A DNA stretch of 64,000 nt, from NCBI GenBank assembly GCA_945910005.1, contig OX246739.1:41919509-41983508 (forward strand), given 5' to 3'. Both the position numbers and the translations under genes were made by a program. The notes below the pieces were generated by a model. That model had not been told where the DNA came from and ran no database searches. It saw only the letters and a program-made list of their open reading frames with translations. The DNA is from Isoperla grammatica. Lineage: Eukaryota; Arthropoda; Insecta; Plecoptera; Perlodidae. Shown here one piece after another: positions 21,046 through 34,058 of this stretch. The number at the start of each line of letters is the position of its first letter. Positions within the stretch are counted from its first letter, which is position 1.

Positions 21046-21170
21046 TTATTGAATGTATCACAATCATACAATCTCGGTCAAAACCGGCGTTTACATGTTA
21101 TACGGACGTAATGTCAAGTATTTCCATGTGTCTACCTTATTTAACTTCACTAATCACATGTTACTAGTTT
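21044..21170 (-). mobile_element. R4-like family 2, short 3' fragment (copy 1)
   Basis: On the minus strand it contains ACACATGGAAATACTTGACA, then GCCGGTTTTGACCGAG and ends CAATAAAA(TAA)n. This matches the 3' UTR ends at 53051-53168 and 59530-59640. It lies between two TTA arrays and is the most diverged copy; its 5' part (21135-21170) no longer aligns clearly. Confidence 0.7.
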
Positions 21171-21256
21171 AATTATTATTATTATTATTATTATTACTAT
21201 TATTATTACTATTATTATTAATTATTATTATTAATTATTTTTAATTAGTATTATTA

Positions 21257-21344
<88 letters not shown>

Positions 21345-21346
21345 TA
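21171..21346. repeat. Compound (ATT)n microsatellite
   Basis: About 175 bp of ATT with scattered ACT, AATT and TTTTTA interruptions, on the 5' side (coding sense) of the R4-like fragment. Confidence 0.9.
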
Positions 21347-22317
21347 CAGGCGCGCCGCATGGATAAAATATTATTATTTTCTATTTGTTTATATTGTACT
21401 TAGATCATGATCATTAAGTGCATTGATATAAGTAGTCGTCAACCAAGCATCAACCGTGTTATGTAACTTATGACAAAGACTTATTCGTTTTCACGCTTCG
21501 CTTTCCTTGTTTCATATTACAATTTATTTTTCAAACAAGAAACCGAATAAGATATTCGGTAAAACAAGGCGTCCCCACTTATTTTTAACAGCTATATTTC
21601 TTACCATCTAATATTGACAATACAAATAAACGAGCTAGCGGGAATAATTATACTGAAACTTTTATATACGACTTGGATTGTATACCTAAATAAATCTTAG
21701 GAATTTACCTGTTTCCAAATTAAAATATCTACGAAAAAGACTGCAACTTCACTTAAATTGATGAAAATGTAGATTTATGGAAATTTATTCCCGTAATTAA
21801 AATACGAACCATTTTGGGGCGACCAACGAAACTCGGCGCATAATTTACGCCTACCTTATATCTAAAGTTGTTCTTTCTTCATGATTGAGTAGACATTGAG
21901 TAGAAGCAGCGATATTCTTAAGTAAAATTTCATAAATCAAATTACAACGCAAAAATAGAAGGGTTGAGATTGAGACAGATTTCAACGAAAATAAGAAGGG
22001 TGGAGACAAATTTCATTATAAAGAAGACAGAAATTAACTCTTGGGATGATAATGAATTAACATTTATCGGAAAGAGGTGAATAGATCAAAATGTTGTACA
22101 ATTGTACATAGCTGTATTACAGTTTATACGAATGTTTTGTGATAGTTAACGTATTATACACACTTAAAATTTAGAGAAATCACTCACTTTAACTTAAATC
22201 GTGTTACTAATAGGTTGTGTAAGCAGAATCATATCGAATCAACATCAACAAGGTTAATATGTATAATGCAAATCAGCTGTACAAAAACATCACTGTCGGT
22301 GGTAATGAAAGTGTTCA
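21347..22317. other. Anonymous A/T-rich sequence
   Basis: No gene, RNA or recognisable repeat was found. Confidence 0.5.
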
Positions 22318-22597
22318 ACAACTAGACATAATTTATAATGTTTCGTAGGAATACCTGTTACAGGATGAACTACAGCTTTATCTGATGTGCCCCTCTTCAA
22401 GTGACTCACTAGGCATATTAGGGTGTTTGGATAGTTGGGAAGGAAGGTCCGAGGGCTGCTAGTAGGACTCAATCCTAGTATTCGCTTTTACGACCGAGGA
22501 AAACCTTCAGTCAGGACTGCCGGTGGTCGGAATCGAACCGGCGACCTGTCGAGTTAGAGTCTCGCGTCTTACTGCTGAGCTACCTCCTCCGGTAACC
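22318..22597 (-). mobile_element. tRNA-derived SINE copy B (most complete)
   Basis: On the minus strand the head starts GGTTACCGGAGGAGGTAGCT, with an A box TAGCTCAGCAGTAAG (22568-22582) and B box GGTTCGATTCC (22529-22539). After the head come CTGACTGAAGGTTTTCC, an AGCCCTCGGACCTTCC segment and a tail ending near CGAAACATTATAAATTATG. The order matches copy A (3957-4232), and the tail half matches copy C (58695-58828). The tRNA-like head is not a functional tRNA gene, as it is embedded in a repeat body. Confidence 0.75.
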
Positions 22598-23292
22598 TAC
22601 ACATAATGTTGTCGCACCCTCTCATTGAATTATGTGTTATTCTCATTTCTATACCGTACTTCCCGTTACAAGTGAAGTAGTGACCTGAAAGCATCCGTCT
22701 CCCGTGCTAAGCATACTTACAGGAGGTATCATATATCACCAAGCAAGTGCTTTACCCTAAGTAGTCGCATTACTCATCCTCACATTTCTTATCTAGGTCA
22801 ATCAGTAAGACGGAGGGTGGTTAGACTTCCCAGCCATGTGCTCTAATTCGTTACGAAATATGCACGGAAAGCAGCAAAAATATGTTCGAGTCTCAATGAG
22901 AACCGGTGTTTTAAAATTAAAATTTATAGCTAAATAAAAAACATACTATCCATGTTTACGAACGTTATAGAGTTAAATAATGTGGCTGTCAGACCTCCTT
23001 ATTTTCCAATTTATCGATGAAGCAACACTCGTGGTACACCAGTGGGCTATCTTTGTCATGCAGGTATAGTAAGTCATCTTTCTGAACGTACAGTTCTGCT
23101 TTAAACAGGCTGGGTAGAATAGCCTTATATATTAGGTAGAAAAGGTAGGTACTGTGATTGGTGTGATGTATGTACGAGGTTTAGGTAATGAGGAAAAATC
23201 AGGTGTGTATTGCAGGTAAAAAAAATAGACGTATTGTTGAGAAATTATGTTTATGCTTATGCTTGCTCCACTCGTCCGAACCGCTTAAGGTG
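22598..23292. other. Anonymous sequence
   Basis: No feature supported. Confidence 0.5.
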
Positions 23293-23910
23293 AATCTACC
23301 CCCATATTATTTTTTTTAAATATGCATAAAGAACACATATATGGAGTTAGTATATTAGAGACGCTCATTTGAGAAGATCAAAACTAATTTTCAAGCCCAT
23401 TTTGGAGGAGCCGTATGGTATTTACAACGGGTTTTATGACGAATACGGCTAACAACTACGTTTAAACCACATACGCGTTTAGTATGCGATTTTTTGTTTA
23501 CAACTTACCCTCACTATTGGCTATGAGGATTTAGTGTTTTGAAATAAGTGTTTTCAATATTTGGTTTACTAAGATTTATTTTGCTCGCCGGTACAAATAC
23601 AATTTCCGTACCGGAGAACAAAATAAATCGTAGAAAACCAAATATTGAAAACACTTATTTCAAAACACTAAATCCTCATAGCCAATAGTGAGGGTAAGGT
23701 GTAAACAAAAAATCGCATACCAAACGCGTATGTGGTTAAAACGTAGTTGTTAACCGTATTTTTCATAAAACCCGTTGTAAATACCATATGGCTCCTCCAA
23801 AATGGGCTTGAAAATTAGTTTTGATATTTTCAAATGAGCGTATTTCATATACTAACCCATATGTTGTCTTTATGCATATTTAAAAAAATAAAATAAATTG
23901 GGGGTAGATT
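23293..23910. mobile_element. 618-bp near-perfect palindrome (foldback element)
   Basis: The left arm 23293-23594 and right arm 23608-23910 are reverse complements over their whole length, with roughly nine in ten bases pairing, and are separated by a 13-nt loop. The ends read AATCTACCCCC and GGGGGTAGATT. No open frame fits a transposase. A clear target duplication is not visible: the flanks TGAA and TTAA are only similar. Full-length inverted arms point to a foldback or long-TIR MITE-type DNA element. Transcription would give a long hairpin RNA. Confidence 0.8.
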
Positions 23911-24909
23911 AAATAGTCATTTTGGCGCTAGTCGACTAGTTAGCAGACGTTTTTCAATCTTTTTGATTGCTAGTTTGCAGCCATGTATTTGCTATCAGAG
24001 ATGGTACGTAAAAATTCTAAAAGTGTAGTATACTAAAGGAATTAATATTCTTTTAAACAATATAAACATATTTGGGTCGGTTGCTAAAATGGGTACTGAG
24101 TGAGAGTTTAGGGTGTCGATAAGACTACAAATCCAGACGGAAGTGGTTTAACCCGCCTTATTGTTGTACCAGCTTATATAATGAGCCTGACATAATATAT
24201 GGAAAATAAAGAGAAGTATAGTAAGTATAGTAACCAGAATTATACATCAAATAAGTATAACATCCTACACAACGTACAGAGTACAGAATAAAAAAAGTGT
24301 ACGTCAACAACTCTTCGTTGGCTTTTGGAAGATATTGCAAGCAACATTATTCTCGATTAGCTTCCGACTTTTGATATTCCCCCGGAAAAGTGAAATGCCA
24401 ACCAAACCACTCGACTTCCGAGTTGCTAAAACCGATGGCGTGTGAATTCCTCTTCAGCCAGGAAATTTGATATTGCCAAGTTGGTAGGGCATCCAATCCA
24501 AGCTTTATCGACAAGGAGAAAACTTTAAAATAGGGTTGTAGTTTCTTTACATGAATAGTTCAGCAGCTACGTTGGTGAAAAGACAGCGCATAAACCCGTT
24601 ACATAAATTTATTCAATGGGCCGTTTTCGCATTCAGTGGAGTGAATTTCGAAGAGCGATTGCCGAGTAATTTCGTTTTAGTGTTATGTGGTGGCAATGTC
24701 AGGGGGAAGAGGCTGCTACTATTTTACTCCCCATTACTCTTGCTTGGGATTTGCTCACGGTCATAAGAGGGTCCCAATACATTAAAACCATATACGGGGA
24801 TGACCGCCAGTGAGGTGTGATATATACTCGTATATAAAGACATGATGCCCATTTACCGATGTTGATGTGGAGCAACATTAATCCTTGGTATCTGTGTGGT
24901 AGAACCCTA
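23911..24909. other. Anonymous sequence
   Basis: No gene recognised. A 71-residue open frame at 24551-24766 has no identifiable domain. Confidence 0.5.
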
Positions 24910-25076
24910 CTATAGTGGACCCAAGATTACTTTACACCTGCTTTCGTCACATCCGGGGCAGATAGCCAACCAGCGAACCGCCCGAGACACACCAGCGCCA
25001 ATACCGATCGCTGATTGGCTACGAACCAGTCGCCTGTGACGAAAGCATGTGTAAGGTAGTCTTGGGACAACTATAG
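24910..25076. mobile_element. 160-bp inverted-repeat element (MITE), copy 1
   Basis: The ends match as inverted repeats of about 37 bp: CTATAGTGGACCCAAGATTA on the left and, reverse-complemented, CTATAGTTGTCCCAAGACTA on the right. Both continue into TTTCGTCA-type sequence. The central part contains GATCGCTGATTGGCTACGAA. A second copy at 27860-28020 is about 93% identical by eye. There is no coding capacity. The open frames across both copies share residues only because the DNA is the same repeat. Target duplication is unresolved. Confidence 0.8.
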
Positions 25077-27859
25077 TGCCCCTACCAAACAAATCGAAGT
25101 GCGACCGGGAACTAACTTCCTATTTCCTTCCAAACGTAATACATTCCACCCTCGAGTAAATACACGGTGTGGTCGCAACATCATTTTCTTTTATCCTTAT
25201 ATAAAATAACGTCACTTTTTTCATTTTGCCAAATACCCTTGAAAATCGTCCATCGAACATCGAGACCAACCAGTCGTGCGAGATGAGAGAACGTAGCAAG
25301 TTGACCACCTGTTGAATTTCCTGCTGTTGTGTAGCTTCATTGCCCAGTCGATCTGACCAAGGGAAAAATGTACAATTACCACACGTGCTTCATTGTACTT
25401 GAATGAAAGGTTGGAAGTCATTCAAGCACGTGGCTGGAATACAAAATACAAAACCACCCCTCCATAAACTATGTATTGAGTTTAATACCCTTTTTGTGTA
25501 CAATAAACTGAATCCTTAATCTAAATAAATTCGTGTTACAATGTAACATTAGTTTTAATTGACACGAACTCTGGGTCACTGGTTCACACGTACAATGAAC
25601 TAAATTATATTGCATGAAGTGTATTATTTTTTTCTATAGATTGTAAATTGAAAATTAAATTAAATTAAATTAAATCAAATCAATTCAGTTTTAAGTAACT
25701 GACTGACATTGATGAAGTAGTCAAGGAATGTGTCAGCTACGCTATACGTCCTTTGTTGTTATCTTCTTTATTAGATTAGTTTATTTCCATTTCGCCCTGT
25801 TTTGTTTTGTTCGCTATTTCCTTGACTATGTCCAATACTTTTTTGTCTGCAATTTTCCACTTGTAATGTTCGATTTTGGTTTTCTTCATGAAAACGTTGA
25901 ATTGGTTGAGATACATTTTACATAGATTGTTAGTTCTGTGGCCTCAGGGGTTTCAATTTGTTCATCTCTCTCTCTCCCTCTTTCTCTCTCTCTCTCGTTA
26001 TTTCTTTACCCTATTTGTTTGTGTTGACAAGTTACAGTAGTCATATTTACTTTTCTTCTGTGTACGCTATTATGGTTTGTATTTCTAACATTTGAATAAC
26101 CATTTCATTTTCTTACTAATGACGTTTTCTTTTTTCTATTCTTTTTCATTTAATTACTGATATTTTCTAGTTCAACATTTGATTTTATGTGTACATTTAT
26201 ATTAAATTCTATTTGCAGTTGCATTATTGTTACGTTGTAAAGATGCGTATAGAGCGTATAGATGCGTTTATTGTTCTAATTTGTAAATTAGTTTTATTTA
26301 ATAAGAACTATGTATAATATGACATTGCATATTTATGAATAATGTAAATTACAGCATATTGGTGTAAAATATTAGTACCTATCAATTGCCACTCCTAAAC
26401 GTCCAAAAGCAATTGATATAACTTAAATTGATAGTGTATTCTCTGTCATGATTCTACTCAACGAAGCTCTATCGATGCTCAGCTGTTTTAGGATTTATTA
26501 ATACCGCCTTACAGCTAAATAATATTTCGTTTGTTATAACATCGTTATGGTGTATCTCACCCCCCCCCCCCAAATGCAATGACGTATTCATTAAACAACC
26601 TCTTAGTGTTACTCTGCGAGGCTGCGATGACAATGTGGCTTTAATGTACCTAAGGTTTAGATCCCTTTGGATTTGCCACAACAAAACACAGTCAACAGAA
26701 CTCTGCCTGGCCTGTTGTTGTCATCAAGACGCAGTCATTTAACTAAGTGCGGTCGTCGCCAGGTCCCTTGCCGCTTGTAGAATTAAGGGGTCTTGGCGCC
26801 GGTTTTCATGGAGCTCGTTAAGTCCGCTTGACCACCATATTTGTGTACAGACCAGGCATTAGTGATAATGTTCTACACACTTCTCTGCCTGTTGAGGTAG
26901 TTAAAGTTGATAGTTCGTGATATCTATATTATTGATATGGGAGGAACAATAAAATATACTCTCATTGCAAAGAAAATATACGATTGGATGAACTAATAAC
27001 AGACGTCATTACCTAATAACTAACTCAGGCATTTTTTTAAAAACAATATTTACTGTTTGCATTGTGTGGGCTTGGTAAGATTACTTAACTGGTAAGGTAT
27101 TTGTAGCGGGAGTTTTGTTTGTGTAATATAAACGCTCTCTAGCTCTTCCGAGACTGTTGTGAGTTGAATGGGACATCGATGAGGATAAATACTACTACCT
27201 GAACTATAATGCCACCTGAAGAAACTCGTCCTGAAAACGATTTTTTGTTTGCGTTTTATAGCATTAGTGTGCAATGTGCATGTAGCCGTTTCTATAAGTT
27301 AATTCATCCATATCCCGCTGCCGCTGGTATACTAAAAAATTAACAGCTGAAATGTCACAGGTCGTTGATGAGTAAACAAGTACAAATTTGAAGAAAAAAT
27401 ACCCAGCGCACACTTCAATATTAAGTTTTGGTCGTCGATTACACGCAAATTATTTCGTTTACAATTTCTTCAAACGTGGACATGAATAACTTTCCCGTTT
27501 TCAATTTACTATTAAAACAGTGCGAGAGTGGTGTTACAACTGCACACAATCTAACATGTGTGCCACCGGTTGTTAGCCGTAGTGTGCGTAGGTAACGCGC
27601 ATTAAACATTTAAAATTGCGAAGAATACTTTTATAATTATAGCTGAGCTCAAATAGAGCTATGTCAACACCACAAGAATGAGTAATCACTAATCAGTTGT
27701 TGATTCAGACTCATTGCAATTTCCATTTTTGTTTCACTTTCGTAACAGGACAGTAGTTAAATTTAAAAAAAATTAACGTAGAAAGTTATATCATACATTA
27801 AGCTGTTTTGTATTTGAAACTCTTTTAAGAACACTTGCTTCAGAAAATGTACATATATA
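25077..27859. other. Anonymous A/T-rich sequence with minor repeats
   Basis: No gene recognised. A segment at about 25228-25285 (CCAAATACCCTT, then CCAGTCGTGCG) recurs near 29418-29475, marking an unclassified dispersed repeat. Minor simple sequence includes TTAAA units (25650-25675), imperfect TC (25965-25996) and a run of 11 C (about 26561). Confidence 0.5.
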
Positions 27860-28020
27860 AGTGGACCCAAGATTACTTTACACCTGCTTTCGTCACATCC
27901 GGAGCAATCGTAGCCAACCAGCGAACCGCCCGAGACACATCCGGGCCAATACCGATCGCTGATTGGCTACGAACCAGTCGCCTATGACGAAAGCATGTGT
28001 AAGGTAGTCTTGGGACAACT
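27860..28020. mobile_element. 160-bp inverted-repeat element (MITE), copy 2
   Basis: Starts AGTGGACCCAAGATTACTTT and ends GTAGTCTTGGGACAACT, as in copy 1 (24914-25072), with scattered substitutions and small indels in the centre. The flanks differ from copy 1, so this is a separate insertion rather than a segmental duplication. Confidence 0.8.
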
Positions 28021-31000
28021 ATTTTATTTACACAAAGATCAGCCTTAATCAAAGAACCACATACTATAAAAGTTGTTGTCCCAGCCATGTTACGTTATAA
28101 CTTCATCGTAGACAATTTTGACGTCTTCTTTAATGTAGAAGAGTAAAAGTGTTTTTTTGGAGACCCAGTCCATCCTAGAATTCATGAAAGCCGGATTGAT
28201 TAGCCTATGTATGTGTACTCGGCGAGACCGCTACTTTTCCCATATTTAACGGTTACTTCTCTTGAAGTGAACTCATCGAGGCAAAAAGTTGTTTCCTACT
28301 CGCGATGTGTGGGTTAAGCATCCAATTACATGTTTACTGAAAACCGATTCCCATTTGAAGAGTTACAATTAAGAACAGTGAGATAGTGAGAAACAACCAA
28401 CTGGTTTTCACAAATCACAACAGTTACCTTATTTCAGTAGTCAAGCCAGAGCTTTAATTAGTAATTACTTTAATTGACGACATCAACAACAGAATGTCGA
28501 GTATACCACTGTTTTGTTTTGACTGCCGTAGTAGGCTTTCTCTTCTATTCTTCTGCGTTCTGATAGGTTCATCGTAAGGTCCATCATGGGATGTTGAAAT
28601 AAGAAATTGAATTGATTTATTTCTTATGACTTTTTCAAAACATTGTGACGGATGTGTAACACAACGTTCTATGTACCTACATGTTTCAATTCGCTTAAGG
28701 CTTATTGATATTTCACTAAACCAACCCTTGTTTCAATCGGTTTTCGAACGTTACGAGATTAATAACCGTTCCCTTGTTTGCATCGCCTGCAAACTTTGAA
28801 ACGAGAAACTTTCCAGAGTTTCGGAGAAGAAACAAAATGGACCTTTTACCCCAGGCTAACTAAGATGTTGCGAACATTGAAGTTTTTCTTCATATATCGT
28901 TGTCAAAATATTCTTTTAGAAAAATGAATGGGTGAGTGTTTCTTTCCAAAAGCTCTTACAATTGAACAGCTGTTTCAAACAATCCTTTGCGTCTGCACAA
29001 ATGAGCTCGATAGTACCTTCAGGTAGCACAGAGCTGCTAAATGTATATTGTTCTAAAGAAATATTTTTCGCCCATTCCATTGTCCTGCTTGACTGCAGTA
29101 ATTCTGTTTTAATTGCTACAAGCAACAATATCTCCTGTTTGTTTTCTGAATTCTTGTAAATGTACCATTTTAGTATCCTCTGTCATTCATTTGTTTATTT
29201 GTTTATTTATTTGCTTCCCAGCGAGTTTCCTCGTTGTAGGGAACCTACAGTTTGCAATACATGGAAGGGCATTATATTAATTTAATTTTTTTAATTGTTC
29301 ATAGAGTGATTAATTTATTTAAAGATAAATTCACATAAAGACAAAATAGGAAATACAATTCATATTAAACAGAAAGTAGGACATAGATTTGTTGTTTGGA
29401 CATTTTGTTTCATTGCGCCAAATACCCTTTAAAGCCTTCCACGAACTTTGAGACCTGCCAGTCGTACGGGACCAGCCGGCAGCCATGGTTCCACTAGAAA
29501 GCAAGACAAGGCGCCGCGACGCTGGTCCCGAGGTGTCGTGACACTAGTAGGCCTCCTACTTCTTAAATTGAAGTTCGACAGGGTACTATCTACCTGGCTA
29601 CCACCTTCCCATACCTTCTTAAAGACACATCCTGCGAGTGCGTTTACGATGTACACGCAAACAATAGTTAATTATATTTGCTCGACATTCACTTTGCTAC
29701 GCATTAGGTTCAATAATAATGTTGCAGAGCACCAATCCATCATAACAGTTAACCTAAAAGGAACAAGCATGGAGGTTGGACTTGGAGGCTATACCTTTAT
29801 TGAATAAGACCATTTTCAAATCGCTGCAGAGATTCCGCTGGGTAGATAAAATACTAAGTAACCAACCCTTTCTTAATCAATGTTATCTTTGTAGCTGCAA
29901 GGACTTGAGCTAATATTGAACGTGTTCGATTCGTTGCATTTGTAATGAAATCTTGTAATAAGTGTAACGAAGAGATGGGACGTGTAAATAACAGGGAATA
30001 TTCACAAACCTAGGAAAACGCAGTTTATACAATTACTGAGAAATATATCTCTAGGGTAACGTAAAATGAGATAAAAGTGGAAGAAAAATAGTACTCCTTA
30101 AAGAGTTCTGAAGTGTTTTTTGTTTTTATTCTCAGTCTCCAATAACTCAGGCGTCAGGATGCAAGCGTAACTGCAGTGAGTAGGTTTGAGTTATCAGTGG
30201 TAGAAGATTTGACATCTCATATGTTCGGGCTTGCATAAATAGGTGTGAAACATTTGGATGCAAAGTTGTGGCTTTTCAAGGGTGGCCCATCTCTTCTTAT
30301 ACCCACAGCAAATGTTCGAATGCTCTACAGACACTCAAGTGTGGAGTCGAATGTTAAAGTCGGGGCTCGTATGTTGATGTGGAGCGATGGTTTATTAGAT
30401 GACGGTGAGTCTAATTTGAAGTACTCTTCTGTGAAGTGAGTTTCCGTGTACCAAACGTAAACAAAGATGGCTTCTAGCTTGAGTTCTGTCGATACAATTA
30501 TGACGTAATGCGAAGCTACTGAACCAATCAAATTCAGCAAACGTGTAAACCCTGGAGTAGGAAAGAACTGACTCAAACATGGCGAATGCAAATATTTAGT
30601 TTCCATGCTTTTTAATGTTTTCTTTGCATTTCTGTTCTTTATTTATTTCTGATGATGACAATAAAAACAAAAATCCTAATAACACACCCTAATAACATGA
30701 AGAGGGGAACATCAGGTAAAGCTGCTCTACAACGAGTATTCCTTCGAAAAATTATCATTTGTGTGTGTGTGTGAGTGTACGTGTACAGATGTGTGCGTGT
30801 ACACGTGTGTGGGTTGACTGGTAAATTAAATCGACAATCGACAAACACATTGATTTTGAAGTATAATACAACATTGTGTATGGATGGATATCATGTTTTT
30901 AATTCACAGTACTAATAATGAAGGAATTATTTAGATGAAATACCAGCTATAAGTGAACTAAAAGTAGACGTAAGCAATTTATCGGATATGTTGTTAAAGC

Positions 31001-31744
31001 AGACACGAGTTTATTAAGAAACGTTGCTCCGCTCACTAATCTTGTTTACTTGAACGCAGTTTTAATAAGGTCGAGTATTTAGCCACAACAAAGGACGATC
31101 ACACAAAGAAGGTAAATGCTTTACATCTTGTTGCCTTTTCTACACGCTGCTCTCTTCTACACGCTCTCTTCTACAATATTAGATGCGACAGTTTTTAATT
31201 GTGTTTAATGTGAAGTGGTTACGATTAGAATGTGATTTCAATCGCTTGCTGTTTTTAGGCTGATGACGGAAATGTTGTCTTTCAACATCTGTTTTTGTTT
31301 TGATGAAAGTGATAGTAGTACTTTTATATTATTAATTGCCAATTACCAGAAGCAATAGATTGCATTTCACAATTAATTATGCTGATACGTCTTTTTATAA
31401 TATGTCAGCACGACAACGCAGTTTTTAAAACTCAATCCAGCTTTAGGGGTATGGTGTAGTGAGATATAATTATCAGAAATATTTTCCATACTGCTAATAG
31501 AACCTAGGTGCTCTGCTATTTTAGTTACCGTCGTCACATGACAAACTTAACCTGTTGTTGGTCACATGATAAAGTAAATTACTCCATGTTGATTACTTCG
31601 TGTAGGTTGTATTTACACAAGAATATGTTTAATCACGTATTTCTGTCAATAACTGACTGCGCTACCATGAGGTAGGCAGTACACAAGTTTGTAGACACAA
31701 TGTCTTCAAAATAAAAGCTTTCTACATTAGAGATAAGATTGTGA
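28021..31744. other. Anonymous sequence, no gene recognised
   Basis: No supported coding sequence. On the minus strand a segment near 29215-29290 ends in TGGGAAGC followed by AAATAAATAAACAAAT (29187-29214), which may be another truncated non-LTR 3' end. A short GT-rich imperfect repeat lies at 30758-30812. Confidence 0.45.
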
Positions 31745-32401
31745 ATAGATTTCCTCAAGTGTTAACTTGTAATGGTAACATTATTTCTAGAGTATTTGAA
31801 TTTAAGTATCTTGGTGTTTATTTAGACTGTAGTCTTACTTTTAAAAGGCACTATGAATATGTTTGTAATAGGGTGTCTTCAGCAATAGGTAGGCTATGAT
31901 TGTAAGAATGAAGAGATTTGTGACTGAGAGAATGCTGAGATTACTTGTTGATTCGTATGTTCACTCTATAATTGATTATTGTTAAGTTGTGTGGGCTGTT
32001 CGACCATCTGCTGATTATATTGTGCTGCAGAGAAGAATAGACCATTTATTTGATGAACTTCCTTTCCACCAAGACTTGCAGGACAATTTTTTGACAATTG
32101 ATGAGCGAATGAAGTTCCATGTGCTGGTAAATACTTTTAAGATGTTGAAAGGTATGTATTTTGATGTTGTGCCAGCTATGTTTAATTTTGTTGAGCGTAC
32201 TCGTGATTCTATATTAACTTTTACTTTACAGGTTCCTATAATTAATTCCGAGTCGTTCCGCAGGTCATTCTTGTACAGAGGTGTACACTTCTAGAATTCA
32301 CTTCCGCATGATCTTCGAAGCCAGTTTGTGAGATTGCGGCTCCTAGAATTTAGGAATAAGATTGAATCTTTAATTCCTAAGAAGAGAGTTAGGCGTGTTT
32401 A
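31745..32401 (+). pseudogene. Reverse-transcriptase C-terminal remnant, non-LTR type
   Basis: Readable segments are RVFEFKYLGVYLDCSLTFKR, then a VSSAIGRL stretch, RMLRLLVDSYVHSIIDYC, VVWAVRPSADYIVLQRRID, an open frame at 31989-32294 (FLTIDERMKFHVLVNTFKM onward), and NSLPHDLRSQFVRLRLLEFR before a terminal stop at 32399-32401. The YLGV motif and the NSLP...LR motif are standard C-terminal landmarks of Jockey/CR1-group proteins. At least three stops or frame breaks are present (about 31900, 31983 and 32292, where a Trp codon has become TAG). Inactive. Confidence 0.8.
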
Positions 32402-33073
32402 AGTTAAGATTGTTCTACTGTAAGTGGTTTTTCATCTGTTTTAGATAGTTGGTTTGTTGGTCTGCTGGGAATCTACATCCGGTTTCCTGAATTCTCTTGA
32501 TTCAGTTTGATCTCTACTTATAAATGGTTCTCGGATCAAGATTTTCAAGACCATCTGACTGTCAAGATTCGAAGTGAAGATAGAAGGCGTGTGCGGTTTC
32601 CCGGGTTGCTTTTACGTGAAATTTTAATTTTCCCAGATTGCAGTTTCTGATTTTTTGCAATCCTCATTTCGTTTGAGCTGGGACCGTTAACAAATCAGTT
32701 TTTTCTTTTTTTCTTCCTTCTTTTTTCTTTTTTCTTTTTTCTTTTCTTTCTTCTTTTTTTCTTCTTTTTCACTTATACATATATATATAAATTTATATTA
32801 ATTTTTTCCCACATTTTTTTTTCTTCATGTTCTTTCTTATTTGCATACTTCTATTTTTATTTTTTAATATGTTGAATTTCCACTTCATTTGATTTTATTT
32901 CATTTGTCAATAATTTTTTCTTGTTCTTGATTATATTTTTATAGTTCAGTAGTTAGTTTTGTTTTTGTTGTTATTGTTATTTATGATTTCATTACTATTC
33001 ATTGTTTGCATAGCTTAGTTTTATTTAAGGTCCTCCTTTGTAAATCAGTTTTTATAACTGAATAGGATAGACA
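31745..33073 (+). mobile_element. Decayed non-LTR retrotransposon 3' region
   Basis: 5'-truncated remnant: a broken reverse-transcriptase C-terminal region (31745-32401), then a 3' UTR with pyrimidine-rich TTTTTTC repeats at 32699-32772, ending GACATTAAATAAATAAA and running into a (TAAA)n array at 33074. The 5' limit is set where protein similarity fades and is approximate. Confidence 0.75.
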
Positions 33074-33860
<787 letters not shown>

Positions 33861-34052
33861 GCGGTATATATCCAGGATCGAGGCCGATGTTAGTCAAACA
33901 GCCGTGCCGTGCTGGCTACATAACCGGCAGGAGAGCGTCGCGGCGCTCAGTCGTGATCTGTCGGGCGTCGAGACACCATGCGCTCGCAGCGAACAGCCGT
34001 CGCGCGCAACTCGACGCCTGCCGCTTAACTCGCAGACTGGGACGATAGAAAC
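33861..34052 (+). promoter_or_regulatory. Candidate insect core promoter and non-coding first exon
   Basis: A GC-rich island of about 170 bp stands out from A/T-rich surroundings. It holds a TATATAT-like box at 33863-33870 with TTAGTCA about 30 bp downstream. It also holds a second pair: TACATAA near 33916 and an insect-type initiator TCAGTC with A at 33949, followed by GCGTCGAGAC about 20 bp on. A strong splice donor, AAAC then GTGAGT, at 34053 would end an exon of about 104 nt. That exon has only a 16-codon open frame (ATG at 33977). No downstream exon was found in the window, so the gene it would serve is unknown. Confidence 0.35.
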
Positions 34053-34058
34053 GTGAGT

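Noticed and set aside
24910..28088. Similar peptides from frames at 24910-25092 and 27873-28088 as a duplicated gene
   Set aside because: The shared residues come from two copies of a 160-bp non-coding MITE.
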